Of a DNA stretch of 64,000 bases, positions 22,128 to 31,145 are shown one piece after another. The translations under genes and the position numbers were made by a program. Each line of letters opens with the position of its first letter. Position 1 is the stretch's first letter. Under the pieces are notes generated by a model that made no database searches, was not told the DNA's origin, and saw only the letters and a list, made by a program, of their open reading frames with translations. The stretch comes from Rhynchopus euleeides (Eukaryota > Euglenozoa > Diplonemea > Diplonemida > Diplonemidae): contig OY723291.1 in NCBI GenBank assembly GCA_963210315.1, forward strand, positions 1,178,001 through 1,242,000. The letters run 5' to 3'.

Positions 22128-22206
22128 TTTTGGCCGAAAAAAAAAATTTTTTTTCGGCCGACTAAACCGAAAATCGGGCCCTCTGGGGTGCCACACCGAT
22201 ATTTTT
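22128..22206 (+). repeat. Satellite fragment
   Basis: Part of the 185-bp unit, from the TTGGCCG run through the GGGCCCTCTGGGGTGCCAC box to CCGATATTTTTT. It lies just upstream of the small zinc-finger gene. Confidence 0.85.
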
Positions 22207-22350
22207 TGCTATAACCTGCTCAGGTCACGGTAAAAAAGACTGTTGGCAGCGCACGTATGGACACCCATACACGTACAGGTGCGCACAAACAAAAAGATCC
22301 GCTTGTGCAACACATTTTCCCCCTCACACACACACACCCGCACTCACACC

Positions 22351-22635
22351 ATGGCTGCCCCAAGGACTGCCGAGCGCTTCAGAGTGCGCGACATCGATGT
22401 AGACAACCTGATGCCTCTCCAATTGGTGAACGGGTACGAGCCGGTGGCACCTAAGGAAGGGTGCGCGTCCCCCGAATGCACCACCGCCCATGATGGGCCG
22501 GTTGCAGGGAACTGTGCGGTGTGTGGCCTCGGGGAGTACACCAGCTGTATGGAACAGCTCCTCCCGGAAGGAACGCTGCGGGCGTTCCAGGTGGCCAGGG
22601 AGGACGGGAGGCGTGTGTGCCCCGTCTGCTCTTGA
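22351..22635 (+). CDS. Small Cys-rich zinc-finger protein, 94 aa
   Basis: A 94-codon frame with a PHD/RING-like spacing: CASPEC, His-x-GP, CAVCG, a later single Cys in YTSCMEQL, and CPVC-type end (RRVCPVCS) one residue from the stop. It shares this plan and part of its 5' flank (an AGACTGTTGGCAGCGCA block at 22237) with the longer gene at 23173, whose N-terminal 100 residues are its paralogue. The protein stops where the longer one continues, so it is either a truncated copy or a stand-alone finger. Such fingers bind proteins or nucleic acid; no partner can be named. Both copies follow satellite DNA within a mobile-element island, so an element origin is likely. Confidence 0.65.
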   Translation: MAAPRTAERFRVRDIDVDNLMPLQLVNGYEPVAPKEGCASPECTTAHDGPVAGNCAVCGLGEYTSCMEQLLPEGTLRAFQVAREDGRRVCPVCS

Positions 22636-22765
22636 ATCCATGAGGGGTCCAAGAGCGAGCCCCGCCCGGAGGCGGGGCTCCTCCCACCAGTGACTGTGCA
22701 CCCTGATGGTGCCGGCCACAATACTGAGGGATGGGGAAACCTGGAGTTCCTGGATGACATGGACT

Positions 22766-23057
22766 TTTCGGATTTTTTTTCGATTTTTTTTGGTTGGGGT
22801 GGCCACCAGTCCAGGCTGCTGCCCCAGGGTGGCCGGATTTTCGACATGTCGAAAAAAAAAATTTTTTGGCCGAAAAAAAAATTTTTTTTTTTCGGCCGAC
22901 TAAACCGAAAATCGGGCCCTCTGGGGTGCCACACCGATATTTTTCGGATTTTTTTCGGATTTTTTTTCGATTTTTTTTGGTTGGGGTGGCCACCAGTCCA
23001 GGCTGCTGCCCCAGGGTGGCCGGATTTTCGACATGTCGAAAAAAAATTTTTTTTGCG
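22766..23057 (+). repeat. Satellite, one full and flanking partial units
   Basis: TCGACATGTCGA at 22841 and 23028 gives a period of 187. A partial unit precedes the first palindrome. It separates the two zinc-finger paralogues. Confidence 0.88.
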
Positions 23058-23172
23058 CTAACCAGGCTCCTGGTCTCTAGCAAAGAAGACTGTTGGCAGC
23101 GCATGTGTTCACCCATGTACCCCACAGGTAACGAACCAGCGCACAAACAAAAAACTACCGCTTGTGCGCAAT

Positions 23173-24246
23173 ATGTCTACCCGCTCTCTCTTCAAGGCGA
23201 AGGAGATTGAGTGGGAGTCGCTGAGAGTCACGAAGGTGCCGGCATTCATGCAGGAGTTCCTCTGCGCTCTGGAGGTCGTGAAGTGTGTGTTCCCGGAGTG
23301 TGATACTGAGCACGAGGGTGAAGGATGCCTCAACTGTCGTTCCTGCGGACACCGCGCGGCGGTTTCGTGCCTCGATGCCTTTGTTCCCTCCTCCTGTTAC
23401 GGGGAGTTCGTCAAGGGGATGGAGGACAAGGACTGGATGTGCCCGGTGTGTTGCTGGGTAGCCAGCCACGCCAAACCGGAAGGGGACGCAGACGCTGCGT
23501 CTCCCAAGGTGGGCAACAAGGCAACGAGCAGCGGGGACGCCCCCTCTCGTACCGCCCCCAAGCAGACAGACGCTGTCAGCATGGAGGCCCGCCTCGACTC
23601 CTTCCTGGAGCCGGATGACGGCGTGCGCTACGAGCTTCTCGAGTTGCACCGCCGCATCGCCATCCTCGAGGAAGAAAAGAAGAAGGCGAAGGAGGTAGCC
23701 ACGGGCTCCTCCCTCCCGAGTGACTTTGACCCCTTCCGCGCCGTCACCTGGATCCCCGTGCTGGGCAACGAACTGGGCCAGGCCCTCCTCCGGGCCAAGC
23801 TCGCCATCGCGATGGACGAGGCCAGCCTCGGAGGGAGGGACAAGGGGCTCGCCTACAGACTCCACCGGCGCAGTTTCGAGAGACTCGACAGACTGCTGGA
23901 GGGCACCCTCCAGTCCCCCCCGAACTCCTCCACCTTCCAGGCTTTCCACGAAGTCTGCGTGGAACTCACGGCTTTCGGGTTGGGGGGCACGGCAGCCATC
24001 AGGGTCAGCTATGAGGAGCTGGCCCTCCCCGAGGACTACAAGGGCTTCTCGGGGGAGAAACAGCGCCGCATGGCTCGGCAGGCTGTAAAGACGGGGGAGG
24101 GGGAGAAGCCGTCCGACTCTACCTTTCCTGGTCGTGATCAGTCCGCCAGCAGGTACGAGCCCTACAGCCCCGACAACAGGGGCAAGACGAGCGCCTCCCC
24201 CTCCTCCAAGTACGCCGGACGTAAGGCGGGAAAGGGTTTCCGGTAG
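23173..24246 (+). CDS. Zinc-finger/coiled-coil protein, 357 aa
   Basis: N-terminal finger (residues ~35-100) with CVFPEC, H-x-GEGC, CRSCGH, a later Cys and MCPVCCW, paralogous to the 94-aa gene upstream. A low-complexity linker (~105-135) follows, then a short coiled coil with LELHRRIAILEEEKKKAKE, a helical domain of about 130 residues with WIPVLGNELGQALLRAK and FQAFHEVCVELTAFGLGG, and a basic Ser/Pro-rich tail. The overall plan (finger, coil, compact helical domain, basic tail) resembles structural proteins of mobile elements, but I recognise no family. ATG 23173 was chosen over the upstream GTG. The 5' flank shares the AGACTGTTGGCAGCGCA block with its paralogue. A downstream frame (24327-24716) may be a further exon or second gene. 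Confidence 0.7.
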   Translation: MSTRSLFKAKEIEWESLRVTKVPAFMQEFLCALEVVKCVFPECDTEHEGEGCLNCRSCGHRAAVSCLDAFVPSSCYGEFVKGMEDKDWMCPVCCWVASHAKPEGDADAASPKVGNKATSSGDAPSRTAPKQTDAVSMEARLDSFLEPDDGVRYELLELHRRIAILEEEKKKAKEVATGSSLPSDFDPFRAVTWIPVLGNELGQALLRAKLAIAMDEASLGGRDKGLAYRLHRRSFERLDRLLEGTLQSPPNSSTFQAFHEVCVELTAFGLGGTAAIRVSYEELALPEDYKGFSGEKQRRMARQAVKTGEGEKPSDSTFPGRDQSASRYEPYSPDNRGKTSASPSSKYAGRKAGKGFR

Positions 24247-24326
24247 ACGCTACCAAGGTGACTCCCCCCCTAGGCCTTCCCCTCCCGACATCCCTATATC
24301 CCCTCTGGGAGGACTCCCTCCCTGCA

Positions 24327-24716
24327 GTACGCACCAGAAAAACAGAGACAATTATCCCTCAAGAAGTCCCCGATCTACTCCATTCCACTCTCCTCCGAAT
24401 GAAGGGCTGCTATGCATCCCAAGCCCCCCTCCTCTCGGTCCTCAAACACTCGGAGGACTTCAGGAAGCTTGTGGCCACCTCCCACCCCGAAATTCCCCCC
24501 GAGCTGGCACGCCTGATGTGGGTCGAGAAGAAGATTACCAAGGGGGAGTATCGCCTATCCAGCGCTCGGCAAGCACTCACGTATTTCAGGATGGCGTCGA
24601 TAAAAAAAAATTTCCGGGGGGCTTCGCCCCCCGGACCCCCCATGTGGGGGGCTCCGCCCCCCACGCCCCCCGCCCCCCCCCCCCCCCACCTCCCACCTCA
24701 CGGTGGGATCTTGTAA
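24327..24716 (+). CDS. Possible exon or partial gene, unknown
   Basis: After a CCTCCCTGCAG acceptor-like site (24326) the frame reads PQEVPDLLHSTLLRMKG and continues through PPELARLMWVEKK and YRLSSARQALTYFRM, with protein-like composition. It then enters hairpin DNA of GGGGGGC/GCCCCCC type (24615-24670), where the translation is Pro/Gly-rich and not credible. Its position 80 bases after the 357-aa gene, same strand, suggests it belongs to that gene or its element. Boundaries are uncertain. Confidence 0.35.
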   Translation, partial: VRTRKTETIIPQEVPDLLHSTLLRMKGCYASQAPLLSVLKHSEDFRKLVATSHPEIPPELARLMWVEKKITKGEYRLSSARQALTYFRMASIKKNFRGASPPGPPMWGAPPPTPPAPPPPHLPPHGGIL

Positions 24717-24744
24717 ATTTTACATGTATAACTACAAGTATATA

Positions 24745-25057
24745 CCGTATACGTAAATATTATGGAACGTAAATATTATGGAACGGGCCCATTTTTGGCC
24801 GGTCCGTTCCATAATATTTACGTTCCATAATATTTACAGGGCCAGTTGGGGACTCGGTGGTGAGGACGGCTTGCGTCAGGAATCGCGCGAAAAGTGCACG
24901 AGTAGGTCCCGTCAGGGACTCTGTATGCCGTCCGATCACCTGGTCCAAGTCCCCGAGTCGCAGAAAGCCCTGTAAATATTATGGAACGAAAAAAATCTGG
25001 AACGCCAACCCACCAGCGTTCCAAAATATTTACGTTCCAAAATATTTACGTATACGG
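24745..25057 (+). mobile_element. CCGTATACG MITE, copy 1 (TA target)
   Basis: Ends CCGTATACGTAAATATT and its inverse, flanked by TA on both sides (24743-24744, 25058-25059). The opposite arm of the host palindrome, near 28895, carries the same flanks with a single TA and no insert, giving the empty site. Internally it repeats AAATATTATGGAACG in both orientations around a unique 130-bp centre starting CAGTTGGGGACTCGG. Confidence 0.85.
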
Positions 25058-25391
25058 TACATGTATTATACATGTATAATACTTGCATGTCAACTATTAT
25101 ACATGTATAATACATGTATATGCCTGAAATATACATGTAAAATACATGTATATCAAGTAAAAATACAAGTATAATAGTTGCATGTCAACTATTATACTTG
25201 TATTTTTACTTGATATACATGTATTTTACATGTATATTTCAGGCATTTACATGTATTTTACATGTATAATACTTGTCATGCAAGTATTATACATGTAAAA
25301 TACTTGCATGACAAGTAAAATACTTGCATGCAAGTAAAATACATGTATTTTACTTGCATGCAAGTATTTTACTTGTCATGCAAGTATTATA

Positions 25392-25720
25392 CCGTATACG
25401 TAAATATTTTGGAACGTAAATATTATGGAACGTAAATATTTTGGAACGCTGGTGGGTTGGCGTTCCAGATTTTTTTCGTTCCATAATATTTACAGGGCTT
25501 TCTGCGACTCGGGGACTTGGACCAGGTGATCGGACGGCGTACAGAGTCCCTGACGGGACCTACTCGTGCACTTTTCGCGCGATTCCTGACGCAAGCCGTC
25601 CTCACCACCGAGTCCCGAACTGGCCCTGTAAATATTTTGGAACGTAAATATTATGGAACGGACCGGCCAAAAATGGGCCCGTTCCATAATATTTACGTTC
25701 CATAATATTTACGTATACGG
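25392..25720 (-). mobile_element. CCGTATACG MITE, copy 2 (inverted)
   Basis: Near-identical to copy 1 but in the opposite orientation, again flanked by TA (25390-25391, 25721-25722). Differences include ATTTT for ATTAT in several of the AAATATT repeats and a few changes in the centre. The copies could come from separate insertions or from inversion copying of one arm. Confidence 0.85.
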
Positions 25721-26290
25721 TACATGTATTTTACTTGTCATGCAAGTATTTTACATGTATAATACTTGCATGACAAGTATTATACATGTAAAATACATGT
25801 AAATGCCTGAAATATACATGTAAAATCATGGATGTATTCAGATCTTAATAAGAGAGGAATTTTTTTCGCCAAATCTACCTCCTCCTCCTCTTAGATTAAG
25901 ACCTTAGTCCATAAACGGCCCAAAAAAGCCCAACATCTGAATCCCCTTAATTAAGGTCTTAAACCTCTTAGTGTAACCTCTTTAAGGTCTTACACTCAGA
26001 GGTTAAGACCTTAGTTCGATCTTCAGCAATATTACGTTGACAGCGGGTGAACCCAGCAGGTTCCTGCACACACCCGCCCCCCGCGCCCCCACCACACGCA
26101 CGTTCGTGCCCCCCCCCCCCCCCACCACACACTCAGTTGACTCCAACACTCACATCCCCCACGAGGACTCTTATTTGCGTGGCAGCAAGTGGCAACATAG
26201 TGTGAGAGAAATGCCACACTGCAAAAGTACGCTTGAGTCACAGAGCGGCAGCAGAATACAGGTTGGAGTTTTGCCGCTCAGCGGATCATC

Positions 26291-28439
26291 TCACGCGGTG
26301 TACGCGTGTGCATTGATGGCAGAGACTGCCTCTTCGAAAGAAGCCAGCACATTCTTCGGGATGGTGGTGGGCTGGAGAATGTCGTCCTCCCACTCGACGA
26401 CTTTCGGCCCAGTCGCAGCAGGATAGCCCTTCCGCAGGGTCCGGTCGAACTGGTTGGGTAGGTCCTGGTTGCAGGCATGGAAGAGGATTCGGGCCCGAGT
26501 TGATGCGTGCGCTGCCATGCGGGACGGGGGGAGCACACGGCGCGCGATAGAAAACACGCTGTCACACCCCAGAGTCGATGCAGTCACCGCCAGCAGATCA
26601 AGGCACAGAGTACGCAGCGCGCACTCCCCGTAGTTCAGCCAGAAGGAGTCCACATCGCCCTTCATGCCCTCCTTCTTGGAGTGATCCACATACTCTACCC
26701 ACGCCGCCTCCTCGACTTCACGGAACGCCGGAATCCAGGCAGTGATATCCTGGAAGGACATCAGGTTGTCAGTGTTCCCCATGATCTTGACAGCACGTGG
26801 GTTCACGTGTCTCATCGCCTTCCAGTAGTAGTACGACCCCTCCGACTTGTTCCCCCACCACCGCACCTTCAGCTCCTCTGAGAGGACAGCTGCGACTGGG
26901 GACTTGGCATCCAGCAGGTCTTCCAGGGACTTCTTTTCCCGCTCGAGAAATTCTTTCTCTTTTTCCGTCTTGGCGTACGCGATGTTGTCAAGGTCCTGAA
27001 TCTTCCCCTCCATGTCACCCCAAACAGAGTGGCTGTGCGACTTCTTCGAGGGGGTGGTGTAGGAAGCCAGCAGCTCCATGATCGGCGAATTTGCCCGCTC
27101 CATCTCCAGCAACTCCTTCTCCAGCCGTGTGACCCCCAGATCCTTGAGCAGCTGGCCCAGCTTCCCCATGCTGGGTGTCGTACTGCCCTGTTGGAGCTCG
27201 GTGCTCACGAACACGAACAGCGCCTTCATGCGCTGGCGCACGTGGGTGTACACTTCGATGCGAGACGAGTACCGAGTATCACCTGGGAGGGGGCACTTCA
27301 CAGCCGGCACCTTCTCCTTTGTGTTGTTCTTTTTTGCAGCGTCGAGAACAGCATGCGCTGCTGGAAGGATATCCTTGAGGGTGGTAGCGGTGGAGACTGC
27401 CTCGTTCGGCTGGCGGAGGGCTGCACGGATCTTCCCGGCGCACGATTCGAAGAGATCGGCTTCCTCCTGCGGCGTGCAGTCCTCCCTGAGTTCTTCGACT
27501 TCCCCGAGGATGGTCTCCAGCGATGACACAGCAACTCCGGAGAGACACTCCATCTGCACTTCGACCCACCGTCTGTGCCGATACTTGTTCTCATCCCCGC
27601 CCAGCAAGTTGTTGAGTAGGCGGGACACCTCGAAGGCGGCACACCCCGGGAACTTCTTCTCCAGGTTGGCCAGCATCCAGGTCTCGCAGACGTCGCCACA
27701 GTTGTTCACCAAGTGTGGGACGCACGACACGAAGGGGACACCGAATGCTTCGGCGAGTTCACGGCTTGCAGCTGCGTTGGACCCGCCCTTGTCGGATCTG
27801 ATGAGGAAGGGGGGGGGCAAGCTGAGGCGCGTCAGCTCGCGCTTGATGTCCTGCGACAGCTCGACCCCGGTCTGGCTCCCCCTCCGCTCCTCCGGACGTA
27901 TGAAGATCAGCGATGCGGCGAATCCTACAGCGCTGAGGATGATGGCCGTCGCCTTCGTGTCGCCAATCCCACTGTTGTCATGCGACATGCAGTACCTCCC
28001 CCCCTTCAGCTTGGCCGTGATGACCTTCTCGCTGTCCTTCGTCAGCTCGTCGCCCAGCTTCTTCACCAGCGGAGCAACCTTCGGGGGGTCCTTGGGGATG
28101 CGTGTGCCTGCGAGGCAGGAGAGTACACCCTGCATCGCGCCCGCTGTGATCCCCGTGTAGAGCACCCCTTTCGCGATTTTGTCATGCAGAGCGGTTTCAC
28201 NNNNNNNNNNNNNNNNNNNNNNNNNNNNNNNNNNNNNNNNNNNNNNNNNNNNNNNNNNNNNNNNNNNNNNNNNNNNNNNNNNNNNNNNNNNNNNNNNNNN
28301 NNNNNNNNNNNNNNNNNNNNNNNNNNNNNNNNNNNNNNNNNNNNNNNNNNNNNNNNNNNNNNNNNNNNNNNNNNNNNNNNNNNNNNNNNNNNNNNNNNNN
28401 AATAGAATCCTCATCGGAGTCAGCCGCTCTCTTTGCCAT
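26291..28439 (-). CDS. hAT-family transposase (crosses N gap)
   Basis: The start is taken as MAKRAADSDEDS at 28439; the frame after the gap differs, which is uninterpretable because the gap length is nominal. After the gap the sequence is a hAT core: CMSHDNSGIGD (first Asp region), FLIRSDKGGSNAAAS (second Asp) followed by FVSCVPHLVNN with the family's CxxH, then a long helical insertion domain, and the C-terminal dimerisation region LDLLAVTASTLGCDSVFSIARR. The usual Glu just before FS is replaced by Asp-Ser here (CDSVFS), which may weaken or alter catalysis. It is not close to the larger hAT protein at 15467-19397 and lacks the USP-like region. It would move the element at 25827-28722. Confidence 0.82.
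28201..28400. other. Assembly gap, 200 N
   Basis: Exactly 200 unknown bases, probably a placeholder. It removes the N-terminal DNA-binding part of the hAT transposase, where a BED or similar finger would be expected. Confidence 0.98.
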
Positions 28440-28939
28440 ATTGCGGCTGCTTGTGTGTGCCAGGTGTGGAAGTGAGGAACGCGCATACATACAAGCATGC
28501 AAAAAAGCGAATGTTATTTGGACCGTGCAGGCTTTTGCAGGATTGGGGGTGGGATGAGAGATTCCTGGGCTGATACCATCCTAGTCCGTCGAGCCGAGGT
28601 CAGTTTCTGAGCAAAGATGTTCTGTAACCCCTTCCCAATAGGGAAACCCCTGCAGAAAAACTAAGGTCTTAGAATTAAGAGGTTAAAACGCGGAATCTCT
28701 TAATAAGGTCTGAATATATCCATGTAAAATACATGTATATCAAGTAAAAATACAAGTATAATAGTTGACATGCAAGTATTATACTTGTATTTTTACTTGA
28801 TATACATGTATTTTACATGTATATTTCAGGCATATACATGTATTATACATGTATAATAGTTGACATGCAAGTATTATACATGTATAATACATGTATATAC
28901 TTGTAGTTATACATGTAAAATTTACAAGATCCCACCGTG

Positions 28940-30794
28940 CTCCCTCCCGGCCGGGGGCCGGTACGGTCGGTCGTCGGCTGCGGCCAAAGGGCGTGCGGTA
29001 GCCGACGCCCTTTTGTGCTCGCCTCCTCCCTCCCACACCTCTTTGTCCTCTTTCATGACGCGTCACCCTGCCTCCACGCTCTGACTTCTGTGACCCGCAT
29101 GCCGCGTTGAGAGCAAGTCTTCCGTGTGCTGTCACCGAGACCAGGCCACTATCTGCTCTCAGGTTGGTAGCAATGGCCTTTTACCTGATGTCAAGCCCAC
29201 GTGACAAAGACTCGTGCAGCTGAGGTCCTGGCTGGTCTGTCCTGTTGTCTGGGATCCTGTTCCCCCCCGCACCCCCCCTTCCCACACATGTCTGGTGCGT
29301 CGGTCGCGGGTTTGTGGCGCATCGGTCCTTTGGCCTGCCGGGCCTCCCCCCCGCACCCCCCCTCCACACGCGAACCGGTCCCCCTTTTTCAATTGCGACC
29401 CGGTTCCCGTGTTGTGTCGCGGCCCTCCCCGCCTCGCCTCCGACAGACTCTCCCCACAGTTGACGACGTGGGCAAACGGCGCCGACATCCTCTCATCACT
29501 TACCGTATTCTCATCAGGACGGTCGGTTTCCCTGACGCCACGACCACCAATGTGCTCCGATGCTTTTTGAAGGAGGTAGTTCATCCCCGACTCAGGCGTT
29601 TGCGGGAATGAGCTCGCCCACTTCTCCTGGAGGAGTACGCACCACCCGGTCGTGGCGCACCCGCACCCGCTGCACACCGCACATGACGAGTTGCGGTAGC
29701 AGCCGTACCCCACACAGGTTCGAGTGGTTTGCCATGGTCCTGCTCACGACGACCTGCAGGTCACCCGTTCCTGTCGTGCACGGGCAGGCAGTGCCAGGAG
29801 GTGGTGGCCTCGTCAATCTGGCAGGGTTTGAGTTTACCGGGGCGAGGCACTCCACTCTGGGTCTGCTGTTTGTGATGTAACAAGCAGGTCTGGCGGGGTG
29901 TTCAGGGTTCGGAGTGGCCCTCCTCGTTGGCATCCGTGCAGCAGCGCTATCGCGTCCCGGAATGCCCCGTGTCACACCGGTGGGAACAGGGGCCAGCACC
30001 GCCATCTCGAGGAGGACCCGGGCCGTTCTTTGGATTCTTCACAGTCGCAGCCTCCGGCTTGTCGTTGTCCGTCAGCGTAGCGCCCACCCAGCCTGCAGAG
30101 ATCTTGCACCGTCTTCAACAGCAACTTTTGACCCGACAATTTTTGGGGCATTTTTTCACCAAAAAAAAATCACTCTGCGCGCCAAGTCGAAGACTTGTTT
30201 GGGGGCTTTTGGTGTCCCCAATTTTTCAATTTTCGAAAAATAAGCTCACTTTGCTAAACTGGACCCAACTCCCCACACTCTTTTTTAAGCGAAAAACAGC
30301 AAATTTCGGCCGATTTTTTCTCATTTTTTCTCATTTTTTTTCACCGACTTTTCCATACCCCCACAAGGTGGAATTTTCGGTGGTTTGGCCCTTGAAACCG
30401 CCTCCTGAACCTGCGTGGGAGGTATCGAGCTTTCCCAGGCATCTTTTTGCCCGATTCCTTCGATAAAGGAAAGGTTTCTGACAGATGTCATCTGGGAAAT
30501 CAGTTTTCAGACCTCTGCATCTCGAATATCCGCCCCAACGGGCTGTGCCGATGCACCACCCCATTTCGGCCTCCAGCCACCCGTCAGTGAAATATGGTGG
30601 AATTCTCTGATGGATATTTGATGCCGTCAGTCATCGGGCGGACATCCTCCATGGCCCCAGAGGGGCAGGGAAGGGTGTTCTACCTCGATCCAGGTGCCCA
30701 ACGGGCTAACGGGGTCGCTGGGGTGACTCACAGTCAGGTCCCTCAGAACAGGTGTTTTTGCACCTGTTGATTTATTTGCCTTGTGCAAACCACT
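28940..30794. other. No gene recognised; AT-rich tracts
   Basis: 28940-30100 is GC-rich with short Pro/Arg-rich frames and no domain; it includes a small hairpin AAAGGGCGT...ACGCCCTTT near 28985-29015. 30120-30360 is rich in TTTTT and AAAAA runs with CGATTTTTTC-type motifs, ending CCATACCCCCACAAGG, similar to 15046-15056 and (inverted) 14868-14882. These are probably old repeat ends. Confidence 0.4.
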
Positions 30795-31096
30795 GCCTTC
30801 CCAAGTAAATTGTCTTCCGCTCCACCTTTTTCAACATTTTTTTTATCGGGAACTGCGCTGGAGCAGAACGGTTCGAGAACGCCATAGAACCCGGATTTTT
30901 TGGGCGGTCACACACCGCCCTGAATTTTTTTCTGGATTTTTTGCACCTCGATTTTTGGTTTCTCGGGCGAGGCCCACATGTGAAATTTTTTTTTCGGGGA
31001 AAAAACCGGAACAATGCAACGTTCTGCGCAAACGCAGTTCCCGATAAAAAAAAATGTTGAAAAGGGTGGAGTGGAAGACAATTTACTTGGGAAGGC
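30795..31096. mobile_element. Foldback MITE, about 302 bp
   Basis: The sequence 30795-30868 (GCCTTCCCAAGTAAATTGTC onward, through ATCGGGAACTGCG) is inverted at 31020-31096 with about five differences. The 150-bp centre is AT-rich with CGGTCACACACCGCC as a small hairpin. No coding potential and no clear target duplication. It lies 31 bases from a TTAA-type repeat end. Confidence 0.75.
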
Positions 31097-31126
31097 GAAT
31101 TTTCCCAAAAAATCGAAAAAATACCC

Positions 31127-31145
31127 CCCGGACAGAAAGGGTTAA
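31127..31145 (-). repeat. TTAA-type element end
   Basis: Reverse complement of the 19 bases at 14274-14292. TTAA plus CCCTTTCTGTCCGGG suggests a piggyBac-like end; the partner end was not found. Confidence 0.5.

Larger units (their letters stand above)
25827..28722 (-). mobile_element. Second hAT transposon, about 2.9 kb
   Basis: Flanked by TGTAAAAT (25819-25826 and 28723-28730), an 8-bp direct repeat. The ends share imperfect inverted GGATGTATTCAGATCTTA / GGATATATTCAGACCTTA. Subterminal copies of TAAGACCTTAG and its inverse (25895-26015, 28664-28690) are candidate transposase sites. The exact end is uncertain by two bases because the flanks are themselves repeats. It carries one minus-strand transposase gene. 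An assembly gap of 200 N lies in that gene. Confidence 0.75.
24699..28939. mobile_element. Palindromic TACATGTA foldback, nested insertions
   Basis: The outer inverted repeat starts CACGGTGGGATCTTGTAA at 24699 and its partner ends at 28939. Inside, the DNA is a dense set of ACATGTA, TACTTGCATGCAAGTA and TATACATGTATA palindromes, and long stretches of the left side are repeated inverted on the right. Three other elements interrupt it: two copies of a TA-target MITE (24745-25057, 25392-25720) and a hAT transposon (25827-28722). Without them it would be about 700 bp. It has no coding capacity of its own. Confidence 0.75.

Noticed and set aside
24800-25000. CAGGGC...GCCCTG inside the TA MITE as a hAT element
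   Set aside because: The flanking eight bases are inverted (AATATTTA and TAAATATT), not a direct duplication, so they are part of the MITE's own inverted repeats.
24860-25700. Matching frames on both strands containing VRTACVRNRAKSARV
   Set aside because: They come from the inverted MITE copies; short, and the AT-rich ends translate to repeats of FHNIY/KYYGT.
24720-25830. CRISPR-like array
   Set aside because: Repeats are palindromic ACATGTA words without regular unique spacers, and the setting is eukaryotic with introns and LRR/PARP/kinesin genes.
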